A stretch of 64,000 nt of DNA from positions 1,364,001 to 1,428,000 of the forward strand of contig CM034099.1 in assembly GCA_019914945.1 (NCBI GenBank), read 5' to 3'. The DNA comes from Typha latifolia (lineage: Eukaryota > Streptophyta > Magnoliopsida > Poales > Typhaceae). The notes under the pieces are model-generated. The model saw only the letters and a program-made list of their open reading frames with translations. It did not search any database and was not told where the DNA came from. This document shows, in pieces, positions 23,595 through 36,334 of the stretch (position 1 is the first letter of the stretch; every line of letters starts with the position of its first letter). Made by a program: the position numbers and the translations under genes.

Positions 23595-25574
23595 TTGTTT
23601 CTGTGTCTTTGCTCCCTCTTGATCTCCATTTGTTAATGCTTTTAAAGTGCAGTTATAATTCAATTCGTTTACCTGTGACTGTTGCTCTGGGTATACTACC
23701 AGCTGTACCTTCATTATTTTCTAAACAGCGTGATTCATTTTAAATCAACTGAATTCTATCCAATTGAAATCAATTGAATTCTATCTAGGATTGGCTACAG
23801 ACATACCCATAAAACTTTTTGGTTGTCTCTGCTATGCATGCTTTTCATTTTCCCCGCATTTTGATTGTCTGATGTCTGCTTATGCTGTTCTGGTTATCTA
23901 TTTGCTCACTTCATTTATCATTTGTTTGATTAGATTAGTCTCTATCAGGTGAGATTAGAGAGGATGAAGATATACTGGATCACTTGCTAGGTTTGGTTTG
24001 CTTGTTACATTCTATCTGTCAAACTAACAAGAGAATGCTTTCTTAGCGCGAGCAGTAATGGGAACATCACTAATTTTTCTCTTGAAAAGAACCAATCTGC
24101 TACGTTCCAATGGCTTCATCCTGCAATGTTATGAATAGTTTTGTATACATTTGTATAGTCTATGTTCAATCGACTCGAAATATAGGGAATAGTTTTCCTC
24201 TCAGTTCGTATATCGAATTAATAAAACTATCCCCCAAAGCCAATAGGGCTTTCAAATAAAATAAGACAAAAGTAAATTAGTTCTTTCTTCGTTTTTGGTA
24301 CCATGTACAGTATTTAATGTAAGAGAACTGGATTGCAAACTTCTTTTATTTTCTTTTGACCTAGATGATTTATTCTATCTTGCATCGATTGCTTCTCCGG
24401 AGATGGAGCTGTGGAGCTGATACCCAGGATTTTAGCAGTCAAAGATGTATTCAAATCTCAGGATTTTACTAGACTGCCATCAGATCTCTTGAAATCTTTG
24501 TTTTTATCCAACTATCTCAATTGTTATTGTAAAGAAATAATTCCAATGGATATTATTATATATTTTTTCGTAAAATACTGTGAAGTAAAAAGAGTTTACA
24601 ATTACATATCACGAAAACAACCCCAACGACATGCATTTTTAACCTTTCTCATAAATTTATTTATCTAAATAATCCATCTCTAAATACTTTAGAGAGATAT
24701 ATAAATTCATATAAGAAATATATACAAATATGAGAATATAAAGAGAATTAATTTGTATTTATCTTGTTATCTGAATCTTTTTTTTTTTTGTTTATCTGAT
24801 TATAACATGATAAATATTTCTAACTTATTTTATATAATGTTTATCTTATTAAAGATAAATATAAATTAAGAATTAATCTTCTCATATTTCACATTTATCT
24901 TTAATAGAAATAAAGAGCTGATGAGACCAAGTGACATGTACTCCTCTTTTGATATTAACTTTGGGGGTCAAATATTTGGATAAATAAATTCCTAAGAAGG
25001 GTTAATTTGGTTAAAAACTCTCCCAAAGCTGCTTTATATTGGACACACCACATATATCATACAACATACCAAAGGACAATATGGGAATTTAAGCAAACAT
25101 TGGGTGGTTGTTGCAACCCCCAATAAATTCTTTCCCCATATCGAGTCAAATGGTCATTACCACCATGGTATAATGATGCCACAAAGTCAATGGAGGGAAA
25201 GTCTCTAATCGTGACTTTATTCCAAATTTTATTCATTGTTTTTCCTTTTCCTTTCCGCAAACACTTCGCGACTCATTTGTTGGCGTACGGTTGTATACTT
25301 CCTAATCTTTCCTCTATAACGAAATCTAAATCAACTCCCAATTCGAAATCTTGATGCGCTGAGAGCGGATCTTTCCCTTGTTCTCCTCTTACCTTTCTCA
25401 ACTCGGGGTATGCCAATTAAAAAGAATTATATATATGTTTTTTTTTTTGGTCTCTTAAGAGTTAGTTTCTGATTTCTTGATACTTTTGGTGGATTTGTGG
25501 CGCAGGGCGTGGACTTTCGTGGAGAAATCGGGGTTTTATGAATTGGGTCGTTGTCAAAATCGCGTCGGGTTTAT
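23595..25574. other. Spacer between DTM1-like and PP2C genes
   Basis: About 2 kb, AT-rich, without a recognisable gene. The last 200 bases probably belong to the PP2C leader; an untranslated intron from 25408 (GTATGCC) to 25505 (GCGCAG) fits splice consensus but is inferred. Confidence 0.45.
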
Positions 25575-26388
25575 ATGGCGAAGCTATGCTGCTTCAGGGG
25601 TTCTTCTCAGGTAAGAGATGGTTTGACCTAGTTCTGGTTTCATCGAGCTACACTTTTGTGCTGCTCTATTCGGCGATTTGTATTCTGTTTCTATGTTTTT
25701 TTTTTTTGTTCTTTTAAGCTTTTTTTCTTCCTGTTTGGGATGAAGTCGGAGATTGTAACCAAATGGACTCTTCTATGTTTGCTTTCAATGTTCCCATGTA
25801 GCTAAATGACTCCTCGCATACTTGAAACATCAAAGAGGAACTCGAAAAAGTAACAAATACTTCTTCCGCTCGTAGATCAACTATGTTATTCTTCAGCTTG
25901 ATTATTGAAGTTCATTTATTAGCTATAGGCACTATTTAGTATTTACTTTTCCATGTTCTTGGATAGTTGCATTATCATGCTTGACGAACTTTTCATATTC
26001 ACTACCAAAAATAGTTTTTCATATATCTTGAGTTCTTTGTGTCCTATAAGTTCCATTGGTGCATACATCATTAGATTCTAGCAAGTTTATCTCAGTAGTA
26101 GTAATTTCCTAGATAAACTCTGAGTCCTACATTAAGGATAACCCCATGGATTGATGAAACTCTATCCTTTTGTCCATATTTTGTTCTTACAATTATCGTT
26201 AATCATTTCCTTTGTATTATCTGTTCCACGAAAGTTAAAGTGCCTGAAGTTTTCTAGCAGATAGGCTACAATTCGACCTATTTTTCTCCCAATTGTTCCT
26301 TGTAGTAGGGCATATGAGCAAGTTGAAGTTCAATTTCTATATGCTTGATTGCTTGCATTTTTTTCTTCATCAGGGGCTTCTTTTTATC

Positions 26389-26428
<40 letters not shown>

Positions 26429-28025
26429 CTATTTCTAGTTTTTCATTTAGCATGCTGTTTTTGTAGTTTCACCAAAAACTTGCCTGACTTTGTATCAGCT
26501 GATCAACGTACTAGTAACTTTTTAGCACTTTGCTAAATAAGAGCAGATTTGATACTGCAACTTTCATAAGCTGAAGTGAGTTTTTGGCCTTCTCTTTCTA
26601 GTTTGCAGATCATTCTTCAACTGATGCTGGTAAAGGGAAAAGCTGTCAAAGTCAAATAAAAGTTAACTATGGATTTAGCCTTGTGAAAGGAAAGGCAAAT
26701 CACCCAATGGAAGACTATCATGTTGCAAAATTCATGCAGATGAGGGAGCATGAGCTTGGTCTCTTTGCTATTTTTGATGGCCATTTAGGACATAGTGTAC
26801 CTGCCTATCTACAAAAGCACCTGTTCGCCAATATTCTGAAGGAGGTAAGCTGTTAGTTAAATTCATTGCAGCTTTTACTCAGTAATGATAAATGACTGAT
26901 TGTATATTTTCTTTAAGGTGGTCAAAAAGTTTAGTGGGAAAATTACTGTATCCTAATTTCAACACTTACCATTTTTTAGGATGAGTTTTGGTCGCATCCA
27001 GGTAGAGCCATTTTAACAGCCTATGAAAAGACTGACAGGGCAATTCTTTCTCACAGTCCTGATCTGGGACGTGGAGGATCAACTGCTGTTACTGCCATTC
27101 TCATAAATGGTAGGAAGCTGTGGGTAGCTAATGTCGGTGATTCACGGGCTATTCTTGCAAAAGGTGGAGCTGTGATACAGTTAACAGTTGATCATGAACC
27201 AAGCACTGAGCGTGGGTTTATCGAGACAAAGGGTGGCTTTGTTTCAAACATACCAGGTTTCTATTTAGTCTGTAGCACTAATATACTCTCTGCATTCAAG
27301 CTTCTGGAAAGCTCTTGCAAAGCACTTTATGACCCTGTAATTTGTTACCAAGTACTTTTAGACAAACAAGTTTAGGTCCATGGAATGGCTTTACTGATCA
27401 TCATCTCTGGGATTCTTGTTTGTGAATTTCTGTGGGTGGCAAAGAATGCCCTCCAGTGGTAAAGAATTTGTTTGGAATGGATAATGTTTCTCTTCTTATC
27501 CGGAATCCCTCATAATTTTAACCTAAAGGATGAAGACTATCCTATAATCATTCTTTTTACCATCGTCTTATTCTTATTTACAGGAATTTATGCCAACATT
27601 GTTTTATGGTTGTTGCATGATTTATCTAACAGGTGATGTCCCAAGAGTTAATGGCCAATTAGCTGTTTCTCGTGCTTTTGGAGATAAAAGCCTCAAATCA
27701 CACTTGCGGTCGGATCCTGACATATGTTCTGAAGACATAGATGCTGATGCTGAAGTTCTCATCATAGCTAGTGATGGCCTGTGGAAGGTTTGTTTCTTAG
27801 AACCCAATATCTTGCATCACCAGTTACACTATTCATTTGTCATGTTTATGTGAGAAGCATAGTTCTCTTATCAATTCTGATTAGGTTATGAAAAACGAAG
27901 AAGCAGCAGATATTGCTAGAAAGATTAAGGACCCAAAAGCAGCAGCCCGGCAATTAACCACTGAAGCACTAAAGAGGGACAGCAAGGATGATATATCATG
28001 CATCGTCATCAGATTTAGGGCATGA
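25575..28025 (+). CDS. Protein phosphatase 2C, clade F
   Basis: Five exons (25575-25610, 26602-26844, 26980-27256, 27633-27787, 27885-28025) join in frame to 283 residues. All PP2C motifs are present: HPMEDYHV with metal-binding Glu/Asp at 49-50, FAIFDGH at 68-73, [41 protein letters not shown] and RDSKDDISC. These residues coordinate two Mn/Mg ions for dephosphorylation of Ser/Thr proteins. The short N-terminus [12 protein letters not shown], with a Cys pair, and lack of a regulatory extension match clade F1 (PIA1 and WIN2 group), linked to stress and immunity signalling; the specific role here is unknown. Exon 1 encodes only 12 residues; its start is supported by MAKLCC conservation and a good donor. 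Intron 1 holds an (AT)n tract. Confidence 0.92.
26393..26425. repeat. (AT)n microsatellite in PP2C intron 1
   Basis: About 33 bases of uninterrupted AT repeat, 175 bases before exon 2. Confidence 0.9.
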
Positions 28026-29202
28026 GCTGTACTTATTCATTCATATTACTCTCCAAAACCCCAATTGTTTGATTGGATTTGTCTGAAAATGTCCAGCTGC
28101 AATCTATCAAATAGTAGGGTAAGGAAATTAGTTGTTTGCTTCTGTGCCCTCTCTTGTAAATGCTCTCTTTGTCATTGTTGGTGAGCGTGATATTTTGTTT
28201 AATTTCATAGATTTAGCCATCCTTTTGGAACATAATGATTGGTGGATCATCCGTTTGCATTTTAATTTTTTTTTTTTGACTCGGCTACTGAAAGCTTATT
28301 ATGGATCATCCTATGTACATTTGTTCTATTTTCTCATTATTAGCGCAATGAAATGTCTACTATTTCTTCTCTGATCTGTTGGTTTTTTTGCCGTGAAGAT
28401 GAATTTGGTTAAAATTCTACGAACAATAGACAATTGTATGTGTATTTTGATTACTGAAAGACCAAGATTGAGGCTTGTACTCAGCGTTGTCACCCTTTCT
28501 CCTCTTTAATTATGTATCAAGTTGTAAACGTTGTTTAAATCTTAATGAATTATCAATCTATAGATTTTCTCTCAACAAAATTATAAAAATAAAAATCTAA
28601 TAGATGTATAACTATCTTTGAGGTCCTGAGCAGTAGAAAATTATTGGTGTAATGCCTGTTATTGGTGTAATGACATCCAAACAACAATTTTTAAAGCAAG
28701 TTCATCTTTCATCTACTTAACCATTATTATCGTCCTATCCTACTCTTGAAAAAATAATCTGAAACCATAATTTCTTAATCAACCTCCATTAATTTCATAA
28801 TAGCAATCCAAAATTTTACTAGTACCATGGGATGAAGAAAGCTATCCCTCCTGGTTGATAGTTCGTTGTGGCAGTTCATGGTGTTCATCAATGACATTAA
28901 TTTTTTCCTCATCCTTGGTGTGATTATGATCAACTTCTCTTTGACTACAAAGGTGAGCAAATCCTTTGCTAGTGTGAGAGCGATTATGCATGCTTCATCA
29001 GCTTGTACTTCGCGGTTGTTGGCCCCTGACATGACTAAAGCTTCCAATGAAGCTCTTCATGCCATGGCTGCTTATAGATGAGTATAATCTTCTCTCTCTC
29101 TCTTTTAAACCTGGCAATTTTTCTTTCTATAAACACTTATAACACAAAGTCATCTTTACCTCTATTTCTAACTCTATGCATATCTATATATATTCTTGTT
29201 TA

Positions 29203-29335
29203 TGGGTGTAAACGAGCCGAGCTTGAATGAGTCAGCTCTAGCAAGCTCGGTTTGAAATTAATTTCGAACCTAGTTTGATATTTAAGCTCGATTCAACTCA
29301 AATCGAGTCGAGCTAGCTCGAGTCCAAGCCTATTT
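29203..29335. repeat. Degenerate GAGCTCG-rich dispersed repeat
   Basis: A run of imperfect AGCTCG, GAGCCGAG and CTCGAGT words, opening with GGGTGTAAACGAGC. Similar sequence occurs near 52385-52750, 61076-61350 and 62018-62090, so this is a dispersed family in this genome. Confidence 0.5.
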
Positions 29336-29674
29336 AGAGAAGGAGGCAGCTTGAAAAAAGAGGAGGTTAATGGAAGAGTAGGCTGAAAGGGTAGAGGCAG
29401 CGCCTCCTATTACTTTCAAAGGAGGAGAAGGCTAAATGAGGAGGTCAAAGGAGGAGGAGGTCGCAAGATATTTTGTTAGGCACATGGTACTGTCTCTATG
29501 AGCCATGGCATACTTAAGCCATTAGTTGGAGATTTTGCTCCTCCTTTCGAAGAAAACAGTAGCTTCTAATAAATATTGAGAGGAACAATGTTATAGAATC
29601 TGCCCATGATTTATTTAATCTTATACTAAAGATTGAAAGATCACTGTATTTCCTCTCCTATCTATCTCTCTCTC

Positions 29675-30521
29675 AAAACTCATTAAAACCTACTCTTTTT
29701 GGTAGCATCTCCAATTATCGGGCTCCAAATCTCTAAATTTGGAGCTCGCTCCAATAAGACTCCAAATGAGATTCAAATTTGAAACCTATCTAAAAATTTA
29801 GAGCCTCCCCTAAATTTGGCCAAAAAAATTTAGAGCCCACCTCTATTTAATTTTAGATTTTTTAAAATTCTAATTTTATCTAATCTAATAATTTTAATTT
29901 CATATGTATTATTTATTAAATAATCTAGTTAATTAAACTGAGTATATAATTAGTTTATTAATCGGATTTTAACAAAAATTAGTTTTATTACTGCATTTCC
30001 TCTCCTAGCTTTTATTAAATAATTTAATTAGGTAAATTGAGTATATAATTAGTTTTACTAATTAATTGTTAATAGAAATAATACCATAAAGACATTTAAG
30101 ATGAGTCTAATATTAAATTATTTTTAAGTTATTTTAATATTTTGATATTTTAAACTTATTTTTGACTTACCAGACTATTAAATACTTATTATTTTTATTA
30201 TTAAATATTAATTTATGCTTATTTTGTGTAATATAATTTTAAAATTTTTTATAATAAGATTTACACTTATTTTGATATTTATTTCATATAATATAATTTT
30301 GATACATTTAATTAAATAAATAGTAATTTAAAATTATTTCTAAAACTTTAGATATTAGTCTTATTTAAATATTTTGATGAGAATTTTCTAATCATATATT
30401 TTTTTATTAAAAAATAAAAGAAAAATTATTAAATAATTTAAAATAATATATATATAACCCTTCTTGCAAATCTACTATTGCCATTCTCTCTCTTTCCCAA
30501 AACTCATTAAAACCTACTCTT
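29675..30521. repeat. 23-bp direct repeats flanking an AT-rich block
   Basis: Identical 23-base copies at 29675-29697 and 30499-30521, each preceded by a CT-rich stretch, bracket about 800 bp of AT-rich DNA just upstream of the COPT pseudogene. Confidence 0.75.
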
Positions 30522-30569
30522 CTCTAGCTAGTCCTACTGCCACTCCCTTACCCTGACACCTCTTGATTC

Positions 30570-30950
30570 ATGGGCACGGACATGCCCCCCATCGACACCA
30601 ACATGGGGCATGACATGGGGGGTGGCCACCGATGGCATCATGATGCACATGAGGGGATGCGCACATAGGTCCTGTTCGCTGGCTAGCCCGGCGACCATGG
30701 CTTCGGCATGTACTTCCTCTCCCTCGTCTTCGTCGCCACCATTGCTGCCATAACTGAAGCCCTCTCCGCCATCTACGACAGCTAGAGGGGCGTCTCCTTT
30801 GGTACTCTCACCGTCGTCCATGGCATCCGGATGGGCCAGGCATACATGGTGATGCTCGTCGTCATGTCCTTCAACAAGGGCGTGCTCGTCGCCGCGATGG
30901 TCGGCCATGCGCTTGGGTTCCTCCTCTCGAGAAGCTTCCGATCCAGTACT
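30570..30950 (+). pseudogene. COPT/Ctr copper transporter pseudogene
   Basis: One reading frame from ATG at 30570 carries a recognisable copper transporter (COPT/Ctr family): a Met/His-rich N-terminus (MGHDMGG then HRWHHDAH), a degraded LFAG-PGD segment where the usual Trp codon is now TAG, a first membrane helix (GMYFLSLVFVATIAAI), and a second helix with MGQAYMVMLVVMSFN and GHALGFLL. Three in-frame stops lie at 30666, 30684 and 30783, all TAG. There is no frameshift along the body, so the damage is point mutation only, in a locally GC-rich island inside AT-rich DNA. Functional relatives import Cu(I) at plasma or vacuolar membranes. Many plant COPT genes are intronless, so a retrocopy cannot be claimed. 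The frame then drifts into non-homologous sequence up to 31028. Confidence 0.85.
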
Positions 30951-31814
30951 GTTAATAATAGAAGCACCTCCAAAAAGTCGAGGCATCTACTAATGCTCGG
31001 CTCGGCTCAAAATAAGCTTAGGCTCTGACGTTGAGTTTCAGCCGAGCTCAAACCTTAACATAATAACATATAAGGGTGTCAAAATATTTATTTTCAAACA
31101 TTTTATTTTATATATATTAAAATATTCCTTTTGAGTTGATTACACTCTATCCCGTCTTTTAGCTTACTTGCATAAAAACTTTTTTACTTTCAACTTAATC
31201 CCATGTGATTTGGATTAAAATGTTATTGTTATTTTTTGACAAAAGATATTTTTATTTTTTTGACAAAAGTTTTTTTTATCATATTTAACTAAATTAAATA
31301 TTGAATTTGAAGATAGATATAAACTTGTTGAAAATTTGATGAATTTTTAAATACATCTAAAACAATATCGATTTGATTTTAAATATTAAATATTTTTTTA
31401 TTATAACTTTGTTATCTAAAAGCTAATCAATATTTATTATATCTTTATTATCAGAAATATAATTGTTAATTTTTAAAATATGTTAGCCTCATTTTACTTG
31501 TAAAATAAAAATGAAATAAGCATAAGTATTTTAATTTTTAATACTACAAAAAGAGGGCTAATAGTAATATAAATTATTATAAAATTTAGTTCAATACTTG
31601 TATAAATAGTAATAATTATATGATATTGAAGTATAGAAAAATAATTAACTTTTATTAGGAATTAGTGATGTTTTATAACAAAATGACGAAATACCTTTTA
31701 GTATATGTTAAAGTAGTAGTAGTAAATAATATTTTTCTAAAATAATATTATTTTTTTATTAAAATTATGGACTTAAATACTCTATATACCTAATAACGAT
31801 AGCGGGTAATGTAA

Positions 31815-32064
31815 GATTATAAGTCCGCATTGTAGGAAAATAATTCTGTACTCTTTATATAAAATAACTATGTACTAAATAAAAAAGCACTGTGAGTTAA
31901 TACAATGTTATAATAAGCTCGCACTATGTAAAATAATCATATACTAGAACAAATGAATAGACACTATAGGTTAATACATGACTATAAGCTTGCATTATAA
32001 TATAATATGGGGTTATAAACCCGCACCGCGGTATATTGCAAGGTTATAAATCTGCATTGTGGGA
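31815..32064. repeat. Degenerate minisatellite with TTATAA-CCGCA core
   Basis: Five imperfect copies of a core resembling GGTTATAAGTCCGCATTGT begin near 31815, 31907, 31980, 32011 and 32042. Spacing shrinks from about 90 to about 30 bases, so the units are unequal. Confidence 0.6.
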
Positions 32065-32504
32065 AAAGTGTGCAAGTTTAATATTTTTTATTTTTATTTT
32101 TATAGAATTTACTAGTTCGAAAAAAATAACATCTCAAATGTAGGTGAGATGACTAATATTCAAAAGAAAAGCTAGATGAGACGGAAAACATAAAACCGTA
32201 GCTGAGATAACTGAAATTTAAGTGATAATGGAAAGAGAGAAAACCGCAACAGGAGCCGAGATGATGTATAAATAAATATATTTTAATATAAAGGCAAAAT
32301 TGTAATTATAGATTATTATTAAATTATTTTTTAAATATTGTATGAAATAAGATGAGAAAAAATAATAAATTATTGTAATATAATAAAGTAAGCTATTGTT
32401 TAGTTACAACATTAGTATAAAGAGGCTTATTTTAGAATAAGCTTATTCTTATTCCATTGTTTCCTTTGAGTTTAGGAACACCAAGGAATCTTAACCTGGT
32501 TTAG

Positions 32505-32509
<5 letters not shown>

Positions 32510-32557
<48 letters not shown>
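32510..32557. repeat. (TA)n microsatellite
   Basis: About 48 bases of uninterrupted TA repeat, 410 bp upstream of the hydrolase ATG. Confidence 0.95.
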
Positions 32558-32560
<3 letters not shown>

Positions 32561-32968
32561 ATATGTAATCAAATTTATTCTTTGAAAAATTACGACTAAC
32601 TGATTCAATTCGAAGCTTAGCCTAAAATTAAACAATGAGGAACGGGAAGGAGAGCTTAATTATTTACAACTTTGTGTTTTAATGGGGATATGTGAAATTT
32701 GACATGCGGTTTGGCCAGTGATCTGATTGAATCCTAGTTTGAGAGTATATTATATTATGGTCGGCTAGCCCGGTACGGCTTTTATTGAAGGGAAAATAAA
32801 TAAGAAAAGAAAAAGGCGAAAAGAAGGTAAGATGCCTTCCTCTTCCTCTTCATCTTCATCTTCCTCAAGCAAGAATATCCAACCGCCCGATCATCATCGC
32901 CCCATTCCGAACCGTAACCCCCCAAATTAAGTCGCATTCTCCTCCTCCTCCCAATCCGAAATCCCTAA

Positions 32969-34504
32969 ATGCCTTCTCCCTGCCTCAGCATCACTGCCGC
33001 CCGAGACTACTGCTACAGTCGCCGCTTCCTCTCCGCCGGCCTCCGCCCCACTTCCGCGCTCCTCCCTGACGGCGCCGCCGTACACTTGTGGGTCCCTTCC
33101 TCCCCCGACCCCTCCCGTTTCCCCCTCCTCCTCCTCCACGGCTTTGGCGCCTCCGCCACGTGGCAGTGGGCCGATTACCTCAAATCCCTCCTCCGCGCTG
33201 GCTTCGATCTCTACGTCCCCGACCTCCTCTTCTTCGGCTCCTCCTCCTCCCCCGAGGCGGATCGGTCCGACTACTATCAAGCCCGATCCGTTATCGCAGC
33301 GGTCGAGTCGGTCGGGCTGGAGCGGTTCGGTTTGGCCGGGGTCAGCTACGGCGGGTTCGTGGCGTACCGGATCGCGGAGATGTACCCGGAGAGGGTTGAA
33401 CGGGTGGTGCTAATCTGCGCCGGGGTGTGCCTCCAGGAGTCGGATCTCGCTGCGGGGCTCTTCGTGGTGAGGGACGTGGAGGAGGCCGCCGAGATCTTGC
33501 TGCCGCGGCGGCCGGATAAACTGAAGGAGCTCGTGCGGCTGACCTTTTGCAAGCCTCCGCGTGTTATGCCCGCTTGTTTCATTCGGGATTACATCGAGGT
33601 AAGCAAACCACTAACCCCCTCCCGGTTCACGAGGCGTGATCTTATTGGTTGAAGTATCCATGTCGTGGTTCGATGATCGGTCAACCTAGTATGGTAGCGT
33701 ATTGACTGCATAAACACGAATGCAGAAACTTTCCTGCATTCTGTACTTGGCAGCTCATCATTGGCTGGCTTGCACTTCAAACTCAAACGCCGCTGTTTTG
33801 ATTATTTCTTGATTCTTATTGATCCATTTGAAATAATGGGAGCCAATTTTTTTAGAAGCATTAGCTTAACAGTTGGAACTTGGAATGGTCTAAACTGGCA
33901 GGTTATGTGCACAGACTACGTGAAGGAGAAAACCGAGCTGCTACACGACTTAATAAAAGATAGGAAACTCTCTGATCTTCCCAAAATAACCCAGGTAAAA
34001 TTCACATCTATTAATTTTCCATGTGATGTCCATTGTACGCTTGTTGTCTTTATGGTTTTGTTTGATCTAGCTAAAGTATTTAACTTGTTTGTCAGATAAT
34101 CATTGTAGGTTTGGAAGAATTTCGTTATTATTATGATATTATCAGTCTAAAGCATCTCCCTGTCTTGTTTCTAAGCTCAATAATATTCCTCTTCATGCAG
34201 CCAACCTTGATTCTATGGGGGGAGCAAGATCGGGTATTTCCATTAGAACTGGCTTATAGATTGAAAAGGTTTGATAGGAATTTGGTTAATTGAGCTTGTT
34301 TGCTAGAAGCTAGTATCAATTTATCTATTATTTAAACTATACAGGCATTTGGAGGAGAACTCTGAACTAGTAGTTATCAAGAATGCTGGGCATGCAGTTA
34401 ATCTTGAAAAATCGAAAGAGGTCTGCGAGCATATAAAAGTATTTTTTCTTCATCCCGCCAAAAAAGTTAACAAGGGTGACATGGTATTTATCTTATCCCT
34501 ATGA
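32969..34504 (+). CDS. Alpha/beta hydrolase-fold protein
   Basis: Four exons (32969-33598, 33902-33994, 34201-34268, 34345-34504) give 316 residues. The complete catalytic triad is visible: Ser126 in the elbow GVSYGG, Asp251 in LWGEQDRVFP and His280 in NAGHAVNLE. LLHGFG at 55-60 supplies the oxyanion loop. This layout matches the plant family annotated as monoacylglycerol-lipase-like or 2-hydroxy-6-oxo-dienoate-hydrolase-like. The substrate cannot be told from sequence; a role in ester or lipid hydrolysis is only family inference. Exon 1 is very GC-rich (Pro/Ser/Leu), typical of 5' exons in monocots. The last codons after HPAKK are less certain: a donor-like GTATTT at 34486 could splice to an acceptor near 34750 and give a different tail. 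Confidence 0.88.
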
Positions 34505-36334
34505 CCAACTTGATCATGTATTGGTTGTAAAGAAAAGCATCATTGCACCTCTCGCTTCTGTTCTTAGTTTAGTGCTTTAAGGGAATCGATAGTCTATATC
34601 ATTTGCTTAAATAGAATAGAAGGATAAAGTATTAATCAGAACTAAACTTTTGAAATTGAAGAATATGACGACATTTTAAATTTTTCATGGTTAGTCTGCA
34701 TATTGTAATATATTGGTGAAACATGGTGTGAAAGTTTTTTGTTTCATAGGCAACCAGGTGGAATGTTATTACAAGATTTGCTGGTTTTAGCATGAGACGA
34801 TTATCTTCTAGACTGTCACTTCCAAAACTAAAACAGAAGTTGATAACTTCATCTCAGTGTAAGACAAGTTCTTTGGTTGTTCCTTTTGTTTTTCATTGTT
34901 CTGGAAGTTTATGGGCGTAACAGCAATGTTGGATGAAACCAAATAAAAAGTTTTACCATTTTTGCAGAACAAAGATCATTATGATCTCTGTGGCCTGTTT
35001 ACACTTCTAAGGGTTCTAAGTTTATTATTTGTAATGGCTACGTCAATTCCGTATGGACTTTACATTGCAGCTTAAATAAGCAAGTAAGATATGATACCAT
35101 TTTCTTCTGAGTTCTGGAAAAATGACTAGATATTAAGGAATTGTAATTAGTAGAAAGTGCACTTTCAACTCTGGTTTAAGAAAACGTTAGTTATCTTTGG
35201 ATCATAACTGTGGTAGACTCAATTCACAACAGTGTATAGCAGAGAGCATATTATCATTAGTTCATTTTGAAGTCATACTTGAAGTGCTACGAATTGATGT
35301 TTGGAATCTTTGGATAGTTCCTTTCACATATTAGATTTAATTAAATGAAGTAGCTTTTTCATCTACTAACTTTAAGCATAACTCATCAATACTATATGAA
35401 ATTATGAATGACCTTTTATGGATGAACACTTTACGAAGCTAATGTTCTTATCTCAGGCTATACAATTTCAACATGCTAAATCAAAAATTTATAATATTTG
35501 ACTCTGCTACAAAACAACCATGCCTTACCAGTGTACAGGCACATAACTTAGCTATATCTATATCTTAAGAGATACAAGTTAAGAACCAGAAACGGACCAC
35601 GCATCCAAACTCTTGATAGAATAGAAAAGAGGACCGCAGGCATTGAAAGCAGAACCAACCTTTTCGGGATCTCCTGTCTTGGATAATATACTTCAATAGG
35701 ACTTATTTACGGAGTGAAAAAGGTGGATACAAGGGAACCGTAATTTAAATTGATATTCTGCTTGTAAAACTTTCGGGTTTAGCAATTGTGAAATGTATTT
35801 GGGGATTCCTAAAATTCGTGTCAGTATTTCTCTTTGATGAAGGATCTTAGGTAGTAGGAATTACTTCATTCTTTTACTACTTTAATATGTGTAACCTTTT
35901 AACTGCAGGTGTAATAGATTGATGGCTAATGACATTTTCAATGGACATGTACGCAAGCGTCAACGTAATGAAGATACGGGGACATTATTGGATAGAGCTT
36001 GAAGAATGTCACATGGAATGCAATCTTTTGTGCAAGGAACTTTCCGACATCTATGATTTAAATTCTTGACACTCATCACGCTTCGGTGACAAAGCTCCAT
36101 GCCCTGAATGCAGTATTGATGCAGAACTATTGGATAGCTGATGTCGCTGTTTGCTCAACGACATTTGCAATTCATATATGAAGTTAAATGTGTAAGCAGG
36201 CTATATATAATACATATATTATATCGTGCTTCGTCTAGCCGCAATCTTATTTTTGCATATGTATATATAAAGAGGTAGATTAACCAATTAACTTTAGTAA
36301 AGTTGGTAAATTACTTTCAGGTCATAGAATTAAT

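Larger units (their letters stand above)
28026..30569. other. Repeat-rich spacer upstream of the COPT pseudogene
   Basis: No intact gene seen. An open frame on the minus strand at 28775-29047 lacks an ATG and family resemblance. At about 29203-29330 is a degenerate repeat rich in GAGCTCG-type words that starts GGGTGTAAACGAGC, like ends of short nonautonomous elements. From 29700 to 30480 the DNA is very AT-rich and contains an imperfect duplication: a segment of about 50 bases around TATATAATTAG appears near 29912 and 30009. A 23-base perfect direct repeat flanks the AT-rich block at 29675-29697 and 30499-30521. Confidence 0.5.
30951..32968. other. AT-rich spacer upstream of the hydrolase gene
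   Basis: About 2 kb, strongly AT-rich. A degenerate minisatellite lies at 31815-32064 and a long (TA)n tract at 32510-32557. No coding region recognised. The final 140 bases are CT-rich and look like a leader. Confidence 0.55.

Noticed and set aside
28775..29047. 90-codon minus-strand frame downstream of the PP2C gene
   Set aside because: No ATG start, no family likeness, and closed by a stop in the alternative frame that has an ATG.
31815..32064. CRISPR-like array
   Set aside because: Repeats are imperfect with irregular spacing, and the genome is a plant; this is a degenerate minisatellite.
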